From assembly GCA_963747405.1 (NCBI GenBank), contig CAVVFG010000010.1, positions 248,001-312,000 on the forward strand: a stretch of DNA of 64,000 nucleotides, read 5' to 3'. Shown here in pieces: positions 37,624 to 51,164 of the stretch. Each line of letters opens with the position of its first letter. Position 1 is the first letter of the stretch. The position numbers were made by a program, and so were the translations under genes. This DNA comes from Fodinibacter sp963747405 (GTDB lineage Bacteria; Actinomycetota; Actinomycetes; Actinomycetales; Dermatophilaceae). The notes under the pieces are model-generated. The model had not been told where the DNA came from. It worked only from the letters and a program-made list of their open reading frames with translations, and searched no databases.

Positions 37624-37654
37624 GGCCGGATGCCGTCCAGCACGGCATCCGGCC
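37624..37654 (+). repeat. Perfect 13-bp hairpin between rpoB and rpoC
   Basis: GGCCGGATGCCGT (37624-37636) is exactly complementary to 37642-37654 over a 5-base loop. The hairpin starts 10 bases after the rpoB stop. A full terminator would be unexpected inside rpoBC, so attenuation, RNA processing or mRNA stabilisation are more likely roles. It shares the GGATGCCG core with 30715-30735. Confidence 0.8.
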
Positions 37655-37718
37655 CGGCACCGGCCCGACACCACATCTGAACGACCACAGACCCACGTAG
37701 GACGAAAGAAGGAACCAC

Positions 37719-41609
<3,891 letters not shown>

Positions 41610-41626
41610 CGGTCGGCCTTGCGCCC

Positions 41627-41676
41627 CGACGGGCGGGTCCGCCGGTGGGTCTCCCACCGCGCGGACCCGCCCGTCG
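41627..41676 (+). terminator. Terminator of rpoB-rpoC
   Basis: CGACGGGCGGGTCCG (41627-41641) pairs perfectly with 41662-41676, and a second hairpin (CGGTGGG/CCCACCG) sits in the loop. It lies 18 bases after the rpoC stop. Confidence 0.88.
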
Positions 41677-41698
41677 GCGTCTTCGTAGGCTGGCCGGT

Positions 41699-42439
41699 GT
41701 GACGGATGCCGGTGCCCGGCGGCCGCTGCCCGGCGCACCGGCCGAGGCGGTGACCCTCGCGCGGGCGCGGACACCCCACGGTGAGGTGGCGCTGCGCCGC
41801 CGCGGCCCGGCGCTCGAGCTCGTGGTCGACGGCACCTTCGCCATGGACACCGTCGACACCAGCACGGAGGTGGCCCTGGCGCAGCGCGCGCTGGGCCACC
41901 ACCCGTCGCCGGAGCGCGTGCTCGTCGGCGGGCTGGGCCTGGGGATGACGGCACGCGCCGTGCTCGCCGACCCCCGGGTGCGCCACGTCGACGTGGTCGA
42001 GCTCGCCGAGCCGCTCGTCGGCTGGGCGCGCGCTGCGCTGGTACCCGAGCTCGCCGGCATCGAGGGGGAGCGGTGCACCCTGCACGTCGCCGACGTGCTC
42101 GAGGTGCTCGCCGGCGCGGTGCCGCCGACCGGGCCGTGGGATGCCGTGCTGCTCGACGTCGACAACGGGCCCGACTTCCTCGTGCACCCCTCCAACGCAC
42201 CGCTGTACACCCCGGCGTTCCTCGGCCTGGCCCACTCGCTGCTGCGGCCCGGTGGGCGGCTCGTGGTGTGGTCCTCGCACCTGGCCCCCGCGCTGCTGCG
42301 GGCCCTCACCGAGGTGGCGGCCAGCGGCGACGAGGTCACCGAGGACGTCGTGCGGGTCGAGCGCGAGGGCCGCTCGTTCCGGTACGCCCTGTACACCTTG
42401 ACCCGAGGCGGCAGCAGCACTGACAGGATGTCGCCGTGA
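41699..42439 (+). CDS. Spermidine synthase-like SAM-dependent methyltransferase fold protein
   Basis: A 246-residue protein from GTG 41699. The Rossmann SAM-binding motif VLVGGLGLGMTARAVLAD, the acidic VDVVELAEPLV and DAVLLDVDNGPDFL follow the spermidine-synthase/SpeE-like pattern. The N-terminal strand part (EVALRRRGPALELVVDGTFAMDTVDTSTE) also matches that family. No full set of polyamine-binding residues can be confirmed, so the reaction is unknown. It overlaps the downstream GNAT gene by 4 bases and sits between the rpoC terminator and the rpsL operon. Confidence 0.82.
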   Translation: MTDAGARRPLPGAPAEAVTLARARTPHGEVALRRRGPALELVVDGTFAMDTVDTSTEVALAQRALGHHPSPERVLVGGLGLGMTARAVLADPRVRHVDVVELAEPLVGWARAALVPELAGIEGERCTLHVADVLEVLAGAVPPTGPWDAVLLDVDNGPDFLVHPSNAPLYTPAFLGLAHSLLRPGGRLVVWSSHLAPALLRALTEVAASGDEVTEDVVRVEREGRSFRYALYTLTRGGSSTDRMSP

Positions 42440-42966
42440 ACCGCAACCTCGTCCTGCGCCGCGAGCGCCCGGACGACACCGGGCCCACCCGGGTGCTGCA
42501 CGACCTCGCGTTCGGGGTGCCGCAGGGGGCCGAGCACTCCCTCGAGACGCGCATCCTGGACCGGCTGCGCGCCGACGGCGACGTCGTCGACGCCCTCACG
42601 CTGGTGGCCGACCTGCACGGGACGGTCGTCGGGCACCTCGTCTGCAGCCGCGCCACGATGGGGGAGGGGGCCGGCATCGCGCTCGGGCCGATCGCGGTGC
42701 ACCCCGAGCACCAGGGCCAGGGCATCGGCTCGGCGATGGTCGCGGCGGTGCTCGTCACGGCCGACCTCGCCGGCGAACCGTCGGTGGTGCTGCTCGGTGA
42801 CCCGGGCTGGTACGCCCACTTCGGCTTCGAGACCGCTGCCGAGCACGGCATCGGGTCGCCGGGCCCGTGGGCCGACCGGTTCTTCCAGGTGCGTCCGCTG
42901 CAGGCGTGGCGCCCGGAGCTGGCCGGCGCCTTCCGCTACCCCCCGGCCTTCGACCTGGACTCCTGA
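42436..42966 (+). CDS. GNAT-family N-acetyltransferase (YhbS-like)
   Basis: A 176-residue protein started at a GTG overlapping the previous stop. The acetyl-CoA-binding loop is GPIAVHPEHQGQGIGSAMVAAVL (Q-x-x-G-x-G type), and VVLLGDPGWYAHFGFETA matches the YhbS-like subgroup that often acts on small amines or proteins. Substrate is unknown. The 4-base overlap with the methyltransferase-fold gene suggests that both act in one process. A GCAGGGG/CCCCTGC hairpin (42967-42997) begins right behind it. Confidence 0.85.
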   Translation: MNRNLVLRRERPDDTGPTRVLHDLAFGVPQGAEHSLETRILDRLRADGDVVDALTLVADLHGTVVGHLVCSRATMGEGAGIALGPIAVHPEHQGQGIGSAMVAAVLVTADLAGEPSVVLLGDPGWYAHFGFETAAEHGIGSPGPWADRFFQVRPLQAWRPELAGAFRYPPAFDLDS

Positions 42967-42980
42967 GCAGGGGTAACGAT

Positions 42981-43010
42981 TTGGAGCGGTCCCCTGCGAA
43001 CCGGTAATCT
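42981..43010 (+). promoter_or_regulatory. Promoter of the rpsL-rpsG-fusA-tuf operon
   Basis: TTGGAG (42981-42986), 18 bases, TAATCT (43005-43010). It leaves a leader of about 230 bases before rpsL, in which no gene or recognised riboswitch is seen. The promoter overlaps the hairpin at 42967-42997. Confidence 0.6.
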
Positions 43011-43249
43011 TGGTCATCGTGTCTGGCTAGGTCCAGGCCCAGGAGCCGAGCTCCTCGCCGCAAGGCGCGGAACCGGCCTCGCCCACCTCTTGCCGGGCGC
43101 CCCACTCCTGCAGTTCGCGCAGGTGACTCATGGGGAGTGCAGGGAGGAGCACCCGGTGCGACACACCCGACGTCGGGGGCCGCACCGGACATCCCAAGGA
43201 GCCACGGCACCGTAGCCGCGGCATCGACCAGACAAGCAAAGGAACCAGG

Positions 43250-43624
43250 TTGCCTACCATCAACCAGCTGGTGCGCAAGGGCCGGCAGGACAAGACCACC
43301 AAGGTCAAGACTCCTGCCCTCAAGGGCTCTCCGCAGCGCCGCGGTGTGTGCACCCGCGTGTACACCACCACCCCCAAGAAGCCGAACTCCGCCCTGCGCA
43401 AGGTCGCCCGCGTGCGGCTCACCAGCGGCATCGAGGTCACCGCGTACATCCCCGGCGTCGGCCACAACCTGCAGGAGCACTCGATGGTGCTCGTGCGTGG
43501 CGGTCGGGTGAAGGACCTCCCCGGTGTGCGCTACAAGATCATCCGCGGCGCCCTCGACACCCAGGGCGTCAAGAACCGCCAGCAGGCCCGCAGCCGCTAC
43601 GGCGCGAAGAAGGTGAAGGGCTGA
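43250..43624 (+). CDS. rpsL: 30S ribosomal protein S12
   Basis: A 124-residue protein with a TTG start at 43250 (LPTINQLVRKG read as M). The PNSALRK and GGRVKDLPGVRYK motifs are intact. Lys43 and Lys88, the residues most often changed in streptomycin-resistant mutants, are both wild type. S12 monitors codon-anticodon pairing in the decoding centre. Its stop overlaps the rpsG start (TGATG). Confidence 0.96.
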   Translation: MPTINQLVRKGRQDKTTKVKTPALKGSPQRRGVCTRVYTTTPKKPNSALRKVARVRLTSGIEVTAYIPGVGHNLQEHSMVLVRGGRVKDLPGVRYKIIRGALDTQGVKNRQQARSRYGAKKVKG

Positions 43625-44094
43625 TGCCTCGCAAGGGACCCGCTCCGAAGCGGCCGCTCGTCGTCGACCCGGTCTACCAGTCCCCGCTGGTGACCTCGCT
43701 GGTCAACAAGATCCTGCTCGACGGCAAGAAGTCGATCGCCGAGACCATCGTCTACGGCGCCCTCGAGGGCTGCCGCGAGAAGACCGGTACCGACCCGGTG
43801 CAGACGCTCAAGCGCGCGCTCGACAACATCAAGCCGACCCTCGAGGTCAAGTCGCGCCGCGTCGGCGGTGCGACCTACCAGGTTCCGGTCGAGGTCAAGC
43901 CCAACCGCGCGACGACGCTGTCGCTGCGCTGGCTGGTCGGCTACTCGCGCCAGCGGCGCGAGAAGACCATGACCGAGCGCCTCATGAACGAGATCCTCGA
44001 CGCCTCCAACGGCCTCGGCGCCGCTGTCAAGCGCCGCGAGGACACCCACAAGATGGCCGAGTCCAACAAGGCCTTCGCGCACTACCGCTGGTGA
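43624..44094 (+). CDS. rpsG: 30S ribosomal protein S7
   Basis: A 156-residue protein, standard length. Family landmarks: DPVYQSPLVTSLVNKILLDGKKS, RRVGGATYQVPVEV, LRWLVGYSRQRREKTM and the C-terminal KAFAHYRW. S7 nucleates assembly of the 30S head. It is co-translated with rpsL, and is separated from fusA by a large perfect hairpin. Confidence 0.97.
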   Translation: MPRKGPAPKRPLVVDPVYQSPLVTSLVNKILLDGKKSIAETIVYGALEGCREKTGTDPVQTLKRALDNIKPTLEVKSRRVGGATYQVPVEVKPNRATTLSLRWLVGYSRQRREKTMTERLMNEILDASNGLGAAVKRREDTHKMAESNKAFAHYRW

Positions 44095-44100
44095 CCCCCT

Positions 44101-44146
44101 GCCGCGGTATGCCGCCCGCACCACCGTGCGCGCGGCATACCGCGGC
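44101..44146 (+). repeat. Perfect 15-bp inverted repeat between rpsG and fusA
   Basis: GCCGCGGTATGCCGC (44101-44115) is exactly complementary to 44132-44146, and the 16-base loop holds GCAC/GTGC. It starts six bases after the rpsG stop and lies inside the str operon. It may set the level of fusA-tuf relative to rpsL-rpsG. It contains a GTATGCCG core, a variant of that in the rpoB-rpoC hairpin. Confidence 0.8.
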
Positions 44147-44212
44147 CGTGGTCGGCGTTGACCGACCCGCACCAGGAACCGCACACCCCGCGAACGAGAC
44201 GAGAGCACGCAC

Positions 44213-46327
44213 GTGGCACAGGACGTCCTGACGGACCTCAAGAAGGTCCGCAACATCGGCATCATGGCGCACATCGACGCCGGCAAGACCACGGTGACCG
44301 AGCGCATCCTCTTCTACACCGGCGTCAACCGGAAGATGGGCGAGACGCACGACGGCGCCTCCACCACCGACTGGATGGAGCAGGAGAAGGAGCGCGGCAT
44401 CACGATCACGTCGGCCGCCGTGACCTCCTTCTGGGAGAACAACCAGGTCAACATCATCGACACCCCTGGCCACGTCGACTTCACCGTCGAGGTCGAGCGC
44501 TCACTGCGCGTGCTCGACGGTGCGGTGGCGGTCTTCGACGGCAAGGAGGGCGTCGAGCCGCAGTCCGAGACCGTGTGGCGCCAGGCCGACAAGTACAACG
44601 TGCCGCGCATCTGCTTCGTCAACAAGATGGACAAGCTCGGGGCCGACTTCTACTTCACCGTCGACACCATCAAGGACCGCCTCGGCGCCGAGCCTCTCGT
44701 GCTCCAGCTGCCGATCGGTGCCGAGAGCGACTTCATCGGCGTCATCGACCTGATCCACATGCGCGCCCTGGTCTGGCCCGGCGACGCCAAGGGTGACGTC
44801 ACCCTCGGCGCCAAGTACGAGGTCCAGGAGATCCCGGCCGAGCTCGCCGAGAAGGCGGCGGAGTACCGCCACCACCTCGTCGAGCGCGTGGCCGAGGCCG
44901 ACGACACCCTGATGGAGAAGTACCTCGACGGGGGCGAGCTCACCGCCGACGAGATCGTGGCCGGCATCCGCCAGCTCACCATCTCCTCCGAGCTCTACCC
45001 GGTGCTGTGCGGCTCCGCGTTCAAGAACCGCGGTGTGCAGCCGATGCTCGACGCCGTCATCTCCTACCTGCCCTCCCCGCTCGACGTGCCGGCCATGGTC
45101 GGCCACGCGGTCGGCAACGAGGAGGAGAAGGTGGCGCGCGAGCCCAGCACCACCGAGCCGTTCTCCGCACTGGCGTTCAAGGTCGCCTCGCACCCGTTCT
45201 TCGGCACCCTGACCTTCATCCGGGTCTACTCCGGCCACATCACCGCGGGCACCCAGGTGCTCAACGCGACCAAGGTCAAGAAGGAGCGCATCGGGAAGCT
45301 GTTCCAGATGCACGCCAACAAGGAGAACCCGGTCGGCGAGGCCCTCGCGGGTCACATCTACGCGGCCATCGGCCTGAAGAACACGACCACCGGTGACACG
45401 CTGTGCGACATCGACAGCCCGGTCGTGCTCGAGTCGATGACCTTCCCGGAGCCGGTCATCCAGGTGGCCATCGAGCCCAAGACCAAGGGCGACCAGGAGA
45501 AGCTCGGCACGGCGATCCAGAAGCTGGCCGAGGAGGACCCGACCTTCCAGGTGCACCTCGACGAGGACACCGGCCAGACGATCATCGCCGGCATGGGCGA
45601 GCTGCACCTCGACATCCTCGTCGACCGCATGCGGCGCGAGTTCAAGGTCGAGGCCAACGTCGGCAAGCCGCAGGTCGCGTACCGCGAGACGATCAAGCGC
45701 TCCATCGACAAGTACGACTACACCCACAAGAAGCAGACCGGTGGCTCCGGCCAGTTCGCCAAGGTGCAGATCGCGCTCGAGCCGCTCGACACCGCCGACG
45801 GCGAGATGTACGAGTTCTCGAACAAGGTCACCGGTGGGCGCATCCCGCGCGAGTACATCCCCTCGGTCGACCACGGCATCCAGGACGCCATGCAGTACGG
45901 CGTGCTCGCCGGCTACCCGCTGGTCGGCATCAAGGCCACCCTGCTCGACGGCGCCTACCACGACGTCGACTCCTCGGAGATGGCGTTCAAGATCGCCGGC
46001 TCGATGGCCCTGAAGGAGGCCGTGCGCAAGTGCGAGCCCGTGCTCCTCGAGCCGATGATGGCCGTGGAGGTGCGCACCCCCGAGGACTACATGGGTGACG
46101 TCATCGGCGACATCAACTCCCGCCGCGGCCACATCCAGGCCATGGAGGACATCAGCGGTGCCAAGGTCGTGCGCGGCCTGGTCCCGCTGTCGGAGATGTT
46201 CGGCTACGTCGGCGACCTGCGGTCCAAGACCCAGGGTCGCGCGAACTACTCCATGGAGTTCGACTCCTACGCCGAGGTCCCCAAGTCGGTGGCCGAGGAG
46301 ATCGTCAAGAAGACCCGAGGCGAGTGA
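44213..46327 (+). CDS. fusA: Elongation factor G
   Basis: A 704-residue translational GTPase. G1 is AHIDAGKTT near residue 20, the switch region holds RGITI, G3 is DTPGHVDF and G4 is NKMDKLGA. The domain IV segment with YTHKKQTGGSGQFAKV and the final NYSMEFDSYAEVP are as expected. It catalyses translocation and, with RRF, ribosome recycling. GTG start with only a weak Shine-Dalgarno. Fusidic-acid-related residues were not examined in detail. Confidence 0.97.
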   Translation: MAQDVLTDLKKVRNIGIMAHIDAGKTTVTERILFYTGVNRKMGETHDGASTTDWMEQEKERGITITSAAVTSFWENNQVNIIDTPGHVDFTVEVERSLRVLDGAVAVFDGKEGVEPQSETVWRQADKYNVPRICFVNKMDKLGADFYFTVDTIKDRLGAEPLVLQLPIGAESDFIGVIDLIHMRALVWPGDAKGDVTLGAKYEVQEIPAELAEKAAEYRHHLVERVAEADDTLMEKYLDGGELTADEIVAGIRQLTISSELYPVLCGSAFKNRGVQPMLDAVISYLPSPLDVPAMVGHAVGNEEEKVAREPSTTEPFSALAFKVASHPFFGTLTFIRVYSGHITAGTQVLNATKVKKERIGKLFQMHANKENPVGEALAGHIYAAIGLKNTTTGDTLCDIDSPVVLESMTFPEPVIQVAIEPKTKGDQEKLGTAIQKLAEEDPTFQVHLDEDTGQTIIAGMGELHLDILVDRMRREFKVEANVGKPQVAYRETIKRSIDKYDYTHKKQTGGSGQFAKVQIALEPLDTADGEMYEFSNKVTGGRIPREYIPSVDHGIQDAMQYGVLAGYPLVGIKATLLDGAYHDVDSSEMAFKIAGSMALKEAVRKCEPVLLEPMMAVEVRTPEDYMGDVIGDINSRRGHIQAMEDISGAKVVRGLVPLSEMFGYVGDLRSKTQGRANYSMEFDSYAEVPKSVAEEIVKKTRGE

Positions 46328-46447
46328 CCGCTAGACTGGTCGCTGGTCTCGGCTGCAGCACCCCAACCAACCACCCCCCAAGTACGACGCCACGTCCTGC
46401 CCGGTCGTAAAGGCGTTTCACGAGAAGAGTCCTGAGGAGGACATCAA

Positions 46448-47644
<1,197 letters not shown>

Positions 47645-47671
47645 CCTGACGCCGGGCTCGCCCGGCACCAC

Positions 47672-47708
47672 CGAAGGGCCCCAGCACCGAGTGTGCGGGG
47701 GCCCTTCG
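47672..47708 (+). terminator. Terminator of the str operon
   Basis: CGAAGGGCCCC (47672-47682) pairs perfectly with 47698-47708, 27 bases after tuf. The same GAAGGGCCCC stem is used by the terminator at 49729-49764. Confidence 0.85.
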
Positions 47709-47715
47709 GCCGTGC

Positions 47716-47956
47716 TCAGACCCGTACGCTCGCGGCGGTCCGGGCGCGGGGGAGCGTGCGCACCGACCGGGACAGCAGCACGCTGAACGCGACCGCGACC
47801 ACGAGCAGGCCGACCCTGGGGTCGACGCCGAGCACCACCATCGGGATGCCGAGCAACGAGACCGCGACCATGCCGACCAGGAGCGGCCGTGGGGAGTGGG
47901 ACCCGCAGCAGCACCAGGGTCGTGACGAGCGCGCCCGCGGCCTCGGCCGGCAGCAC
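47716..47956 (-). pseudogene. Frameshifted remnant of a small membrane-protein gene (possible)
   Basis: On the minus strand two membrane-like segments lie in different frames: VLPAEAAGALVTTLVLLRVPLP from GTG 47956, then MVAVSLLGIPMVVLGVDPRVGLLVVAVAFSVLL (split by a break near 47895-47900) ending at 47716. Joined, they resemble a two- or three-helix small actinobacterial membrane protein. Alternatively only the 51-residue part from ATG 47871 is translated. The evidence is weak because no family is recognised. Confidence 0.35.
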
Positions 47957-48102
47957 CCAGCCCCACGGGGCTCGGGCCTCCGGCTGCCGGGCCGATCGGT
48001 GGGTGGGGCCCGGCCGGCTGGGTAGGTGACCCGGGCGAGTGCTGCGCAGTGTGCGGTCGGCACCTGCCCGCCCACAACCGTTGCCCCGAAGGAGAGCACC
48101 CC

Positions 48103-49701
48103 ATGAGCACGGGTGACGACGTCCTCGTCGGGCGCTACCGGCTGCTGCAGCAGATCGGGGCCGGCGGGATGGGGGTGGTGTGGCGGGCCTACGACGAGCG
48201 CCTCGGCCGCGACGTCGCCGTGAAGCGGCTGCACCCCGCCGTGGGCCCCGACGACCCCGACGCGCAGCTGTCGTCGCACCGGGCGATGCGCGAGGCCCGG
48301 ATCACCGCCCGGCTGCACCACCCGCACGCGGTGCCGGTCTTCGACGTGGTCGAGCACCGGGGCCAGCCGTGCCTGGTGATGCAGTACTTCCCGTCGTCGA
48401 GCCTGGCCGAGCTGATGACCACCGGCCCGGCACTGCCCGTGCCCCAGGTGGCCAGGATCGGGGCGGAGGTGGCGTCGGCGCTGGCCGCTGCCCACGACGC
48501 CGGCATCGTGCACCGTGACGTCAAGCCCGCCAATGTGCTCGTGGCACCCGACGGCACCGCCAAGATCAGCGACTTCGGCATCTCGCACGCGATGGGCGAT
48601 GTGTCCCTGACCTCGAGCGGCCTGGTGACCGGCACCCCGGCCTACCTCGCCCCCGAGGTCGCTCGCGGGGAGCCGGCCACGCCCGCCTCCGACGTCTTCT
48701 CGCTGGGGTCGACGATCTACACCGTGCTCGAGGGGCGCACCCCGTTCGGCACGCACGACAACCCGATGGCCCTGCTGCACCGGGTGGCCTCCGGAGAGGT
48801 CGAACCCCCCCGGAACGCAGCAGTGCTGACAGCACTGCTGACCTCGATGCTGGCCGCCCGGCCGCAGGACCGGCCCGACATGGCGCAGGTGGCTCGAGAG
48901 CTCGGCCGGGTGGGGGCCACGGCGGACGCCAGTGACGTCGACGTCGCCGTGCCGGACGGCGGCGATGGTGGTCCGAACGGGCCCTCCTCGGTCGACGGGC
49001 CGGTCACCGGGCCCGAGGACCCCCTGGGGGCCTTGCGCGGCGGCGGGCAGCCGCCGCCGGCGGGGGAGCGGACCGGCGACACCCGGCGGACCCGCCGCCG
49101 GCTGCTCCTGGCGGTGCTCGCCCTGGTGGCAGCCGTCGCCGCCGTCGCCGTCGTGCTGGCGCTGCGTCCGGACCCAGCGCCCACCGTGGCGCCGGCCCGG
49201 TCCGCGGCCAGCGGGCCCTCGCCGAGCCCGAGCTCGCCGCCCACGACGGCCGCGCCGACGCCGAGCGCGACGAGCAGTGCCCCGGCTCGGACGAGCAGCG
49301 CCCCGGCCCCGTCTCGCACACCCACCCAGTCCCCGTCGCCGAAGCCGTCCACCTCGCCGGCTGCCGAGGGCAGTCCCTCGGCACGTGAGCTGGGCGCCGC
49401 GGTGCAGGACTACTACGCCCTGCTGCCGGGTGACCTGGATGCCGGGTGGGCGCGCCTCACGCCTCGGTACCAGCGCACCACGGCACGCAACCGCGAGTAC
49501 TACGCGTCGTTCTGGGGAGCGATCGACCGGGTGTCGCTCTCGGACGTCACGGCATCCGCCCCCGACTCGGTCACCGCCACCGTCACCTACGAGTACGCCG
49601 ACGGCCGGGTGTTCGTCGAGCGCACCTCCTACCGGCTGGTCCGCCAGGACGGCCGGCTCGAGATCGACCGGTCCAGGGTGCTGAGCAGCAAGCAGCGGTG
49701 A
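48103..49701 (+). CDS. Transmembrane serine/threonine protein kinase (PknB-like)
   Basis: A 532-residue receptor-type kinase. Residues 1-275 are the kinase domain: glycine loop IGAGGMGVVWRA, VAVKRL, catalytic HRDVKPANVLV, DFGIS and APEVARG, all intact. A juxtamembrane Gly/Pro/Asp-rich stretch and the cluster RRTRRRLLL lead to one membrane helix (about residues 330-350). Outside is a Ser/Thr/Pro-rich linker and a C-terminal domain (about 425-530) that looks like an NTF2/SnoaL-type cone (YYALLPGDLDAGWARLTPRYQ), common in actinobacterial kinases. No PASTA repeats. ATG 48103 with Shine-Dalgarno AAGGAGAG. It converges on a secreted-protein gene. Confidence 0.93.
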   Translation: MSTGDDVLVGRYRLLQQIGAGGMGVVWRAYDERLGRDVAVKRLHPAVGPDDPDAQLSSHRAMREARITARLHHPHAVPVFDVVEHRGQPCLVMQYFPSSSLAELMTTGPALPVPQVARIGAEVASALAAAHDAGIVHRDVKPANVLVAPDGTAKISDFGISHAMGDVSLTSSGLVTGTPAYLAPEVARGEPATPASDVFSLGSTIYTVLEGRTPFGTHDNPMALLHRVASGEVEPPRNAAVLTALLTSMLAARPQDRPDMAQVARELGRVGATADASDVDVAVPDGGDGGPNGPSSVDGPVTGPEDPLGALRGGGQPPPAGERTGDTRRTRRRLLLAVLALVAAVAAVAVVLALRPDPAPTVAPARSAASGPSPSPSSPPTTAAPTPSATSSAPARTSSAPAPSRTPTQSPSPKPSTSPAAEGSPSARELGAAVQDYYALLPGDLDAGWARLTPRYQRTTARNREYYASFWGAIDRVSLSDVTASAPDSVTATVTYEYADGRVFVERTSYRLVRQDGRLEIDRSRVLSSKQR

Positions 49702-49728
49702 CGGACCACCCCGGCACCGGGCGCACCG

Positions 49729-49764
49729 GAAGGGCCCCCGCACCAGGTGGTGTGGGGGCCCTTC
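49729..49764. terminator. Bidirectional terminator between convergent genes
   Basis: GAAGGGCCCCCGCACC (49729-49744) pairs with 49749-49764 (one G-U pair) over a 4-base loop. It serves both the kinase gene (stop at 49701) and the minus-strand secreted-protein gene (stop at 49779). Confidence 0.85.
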
Positions 49765-49778
49765 GCGGTGCTGTCAGG

Positions 49779-50621
49779 TCAGCAGGTGAGGGCGATGTGG
49801 AAGATGGTGTCGTCCGGCTCTCCGGTGGAGGAGTCCTTGACCGACACGTAGACGGTGCTGTCCTGCGAGAAGTCCGAGTCGGTGGAGATCTCGTGCACCG
49901 GGGTGAAGAGGTAGTCGGTGGCCAGGGCGACGCAGCCGGTGACGTTGCGGTTGAAGGTCAGCGAGTACTCACCGATGCTGTCGCGGGTGGCGCTCACCAG
50001 GCCGGACTGGATGTCGGCGTAGACCAGTGCGTCGACCCCGTCCGTGGCGTCGATCGTGGCGTAGAGCGGCTGGACGTAGTAGCCGGCGACGTCGGCGAAG
50101 ACGTGCGCGGTGCCCGGGGTCTGGAGCGAGAACTGGGCCAGGGCGTTGACCGGCATGGTCACCATGTTGGCGATCGGGCCGGACGGGTTGTAGTTCACCA
50201 TCGAGGCCAGGGGCTGCGGTTCACCGGCGGCCCAGCCCTTGAGGTCGCTGGTGTTGCCCAGCGAGATGGCGCCCAGGTTGAGCTGCACCGCCATGGCGAT
50301 GTCCGGGATGTTGCAGGTGCCGGCAAAGCCGCCCTGAGCCGCGTAGCTCGCCAACGACGCGCTGTAGGTGCGAGTGCCGTGCAGGGCGCCTCCGGCCTTG
50401 CGGGTGTCGATGATGCGGCACGGCGTCACCGAGATGAACTGCAGGTCGGAGCCGGGCGCCATGGCGGGGGCCGCCAGCGCGCTGGCGGCCAGGGCCGGGC
50501 GCTCGGCACCGGTGCCGGGCTGTGGACCGCCGGCGGCGTTGGCGCCGGCGGCACCGGCAAGGAGGAGGGCGGCGCCGGCAAGAGCGATGCCAGCCCGACG
50601 AACGTGGGTGGGTTTGCGCAT
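49779..50621 (-). CDS. Secreted protein with PCRxxDTR motif
   Basis: A 280-residue protein from ATG 50621 (AAGGAG upstream). Residues 1-30 are a Sec signal peptide (Arg-rich start, AGIALAGAALLLAGAAG, cleavage probably at ANA-AGG). After a short linker comes FISVTPCRIIDTR, then NIPD, LNLG, PLASMVNYNPSGPIANM and VFADVAGYYV. This is the pattern of a widespread but uncharacterised secreted beta-rich module often found in cell-surface and adhesin-like proteins. The last 95 residues (starting LYATIDATDGVDALVYAD) are separate and unfamiliar, with two Cys. It is convergent with the Ser/Thr kinase gene and divergent from the S10 operon. Confidence 0.8.
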   Translation of the reverse strand: MRKPTHVRRAGIALAGAALLLAGAAGANAAGGPQPGTGAERPALAASALAAPAMAPGSDLQFISVTPCRIIDTRKAGGALHGTRTYSASLASYAAQGGFAGTCNIPDIAMAVQLNLGAISLGNTSDLKGWAAGEPQPLASMVNYNPSGPIANMVTMPVNALAQFSLQTPGTAHVFADVAGYYVQPLYATIDATDGVDALVYADIQSGLVSATRDSIGEYSLTFNRNVTGCVALATDYLFTPVHEISTDSDFSQDSTVYVSVKDSSTGEPDDTIFHIALTC

Positions 50622-51164
50622 GATGAGGGGGCTCCTTCGTACGGTGTCCGGGGCGGCTCGGAGGTCGCCTCGAGGACCGCGTAGGTGGACACGGGCCATG
50701 TCAGGGGTAGCGCGCCGCAAGCGTCCCGGTCCAACGGTTGGGCAGAATGTGACGCAGGTCACACTGCTGGCAGGGCTGTTCCGCGAGGCGAGGAGCGGGG
50801 GTCCGACGCGCCAGGTGGCGCGGGCTGCGGCGCCGGCATGCCTGGGGGGTGTAACGGTCGATTTGGCCCGTCGTCCTCACGTCTGGCACACTTATCAGGT
50901 TGCTTGGCGTGCGACGACGTCCCGAGAGGGTCGACGGCGCCCACCGCGACGAGATCACGAACCGCCGTCGCCGGCGGGGCGGCTCGGTTCGCGAAGTGCC
51001 AGGCACCCGGGCTTCCCGGGCAAAACCGACCACCACCGACGTCGACGGGTAACCGTGTGCCGCCGGGCTGCGGAACAAGGGCGACACACCCGACCGCGGG
51101 GGTCGGCGCACCGGACAGCACGACTCCAGACAGATGTACGGCGAGAGAGAGACGGGAACGTCAG
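50622..51164 (+). other. 543-bp divergent control region before the S10 operon
   Basis: No gene is supported here. It must hold the promoter of the minus-strand secreted protein and that of rpsJ. A candidate for rpsJ is the stretch TTTGGC (50862-50867) with CACACT (50887-50892), but the 19-base spacing is poor. That would leave a leader of about 265 bases, long enough for the usual ribosomal-protein autoregulation of the S10 operon, though no known leader structure was recognised. Confidence 0.5.

Noticed and set aside
43250..43624. Streptomycin resistance in rpsL
   Set aside because: Lys43 and Lys88 are both wild type.
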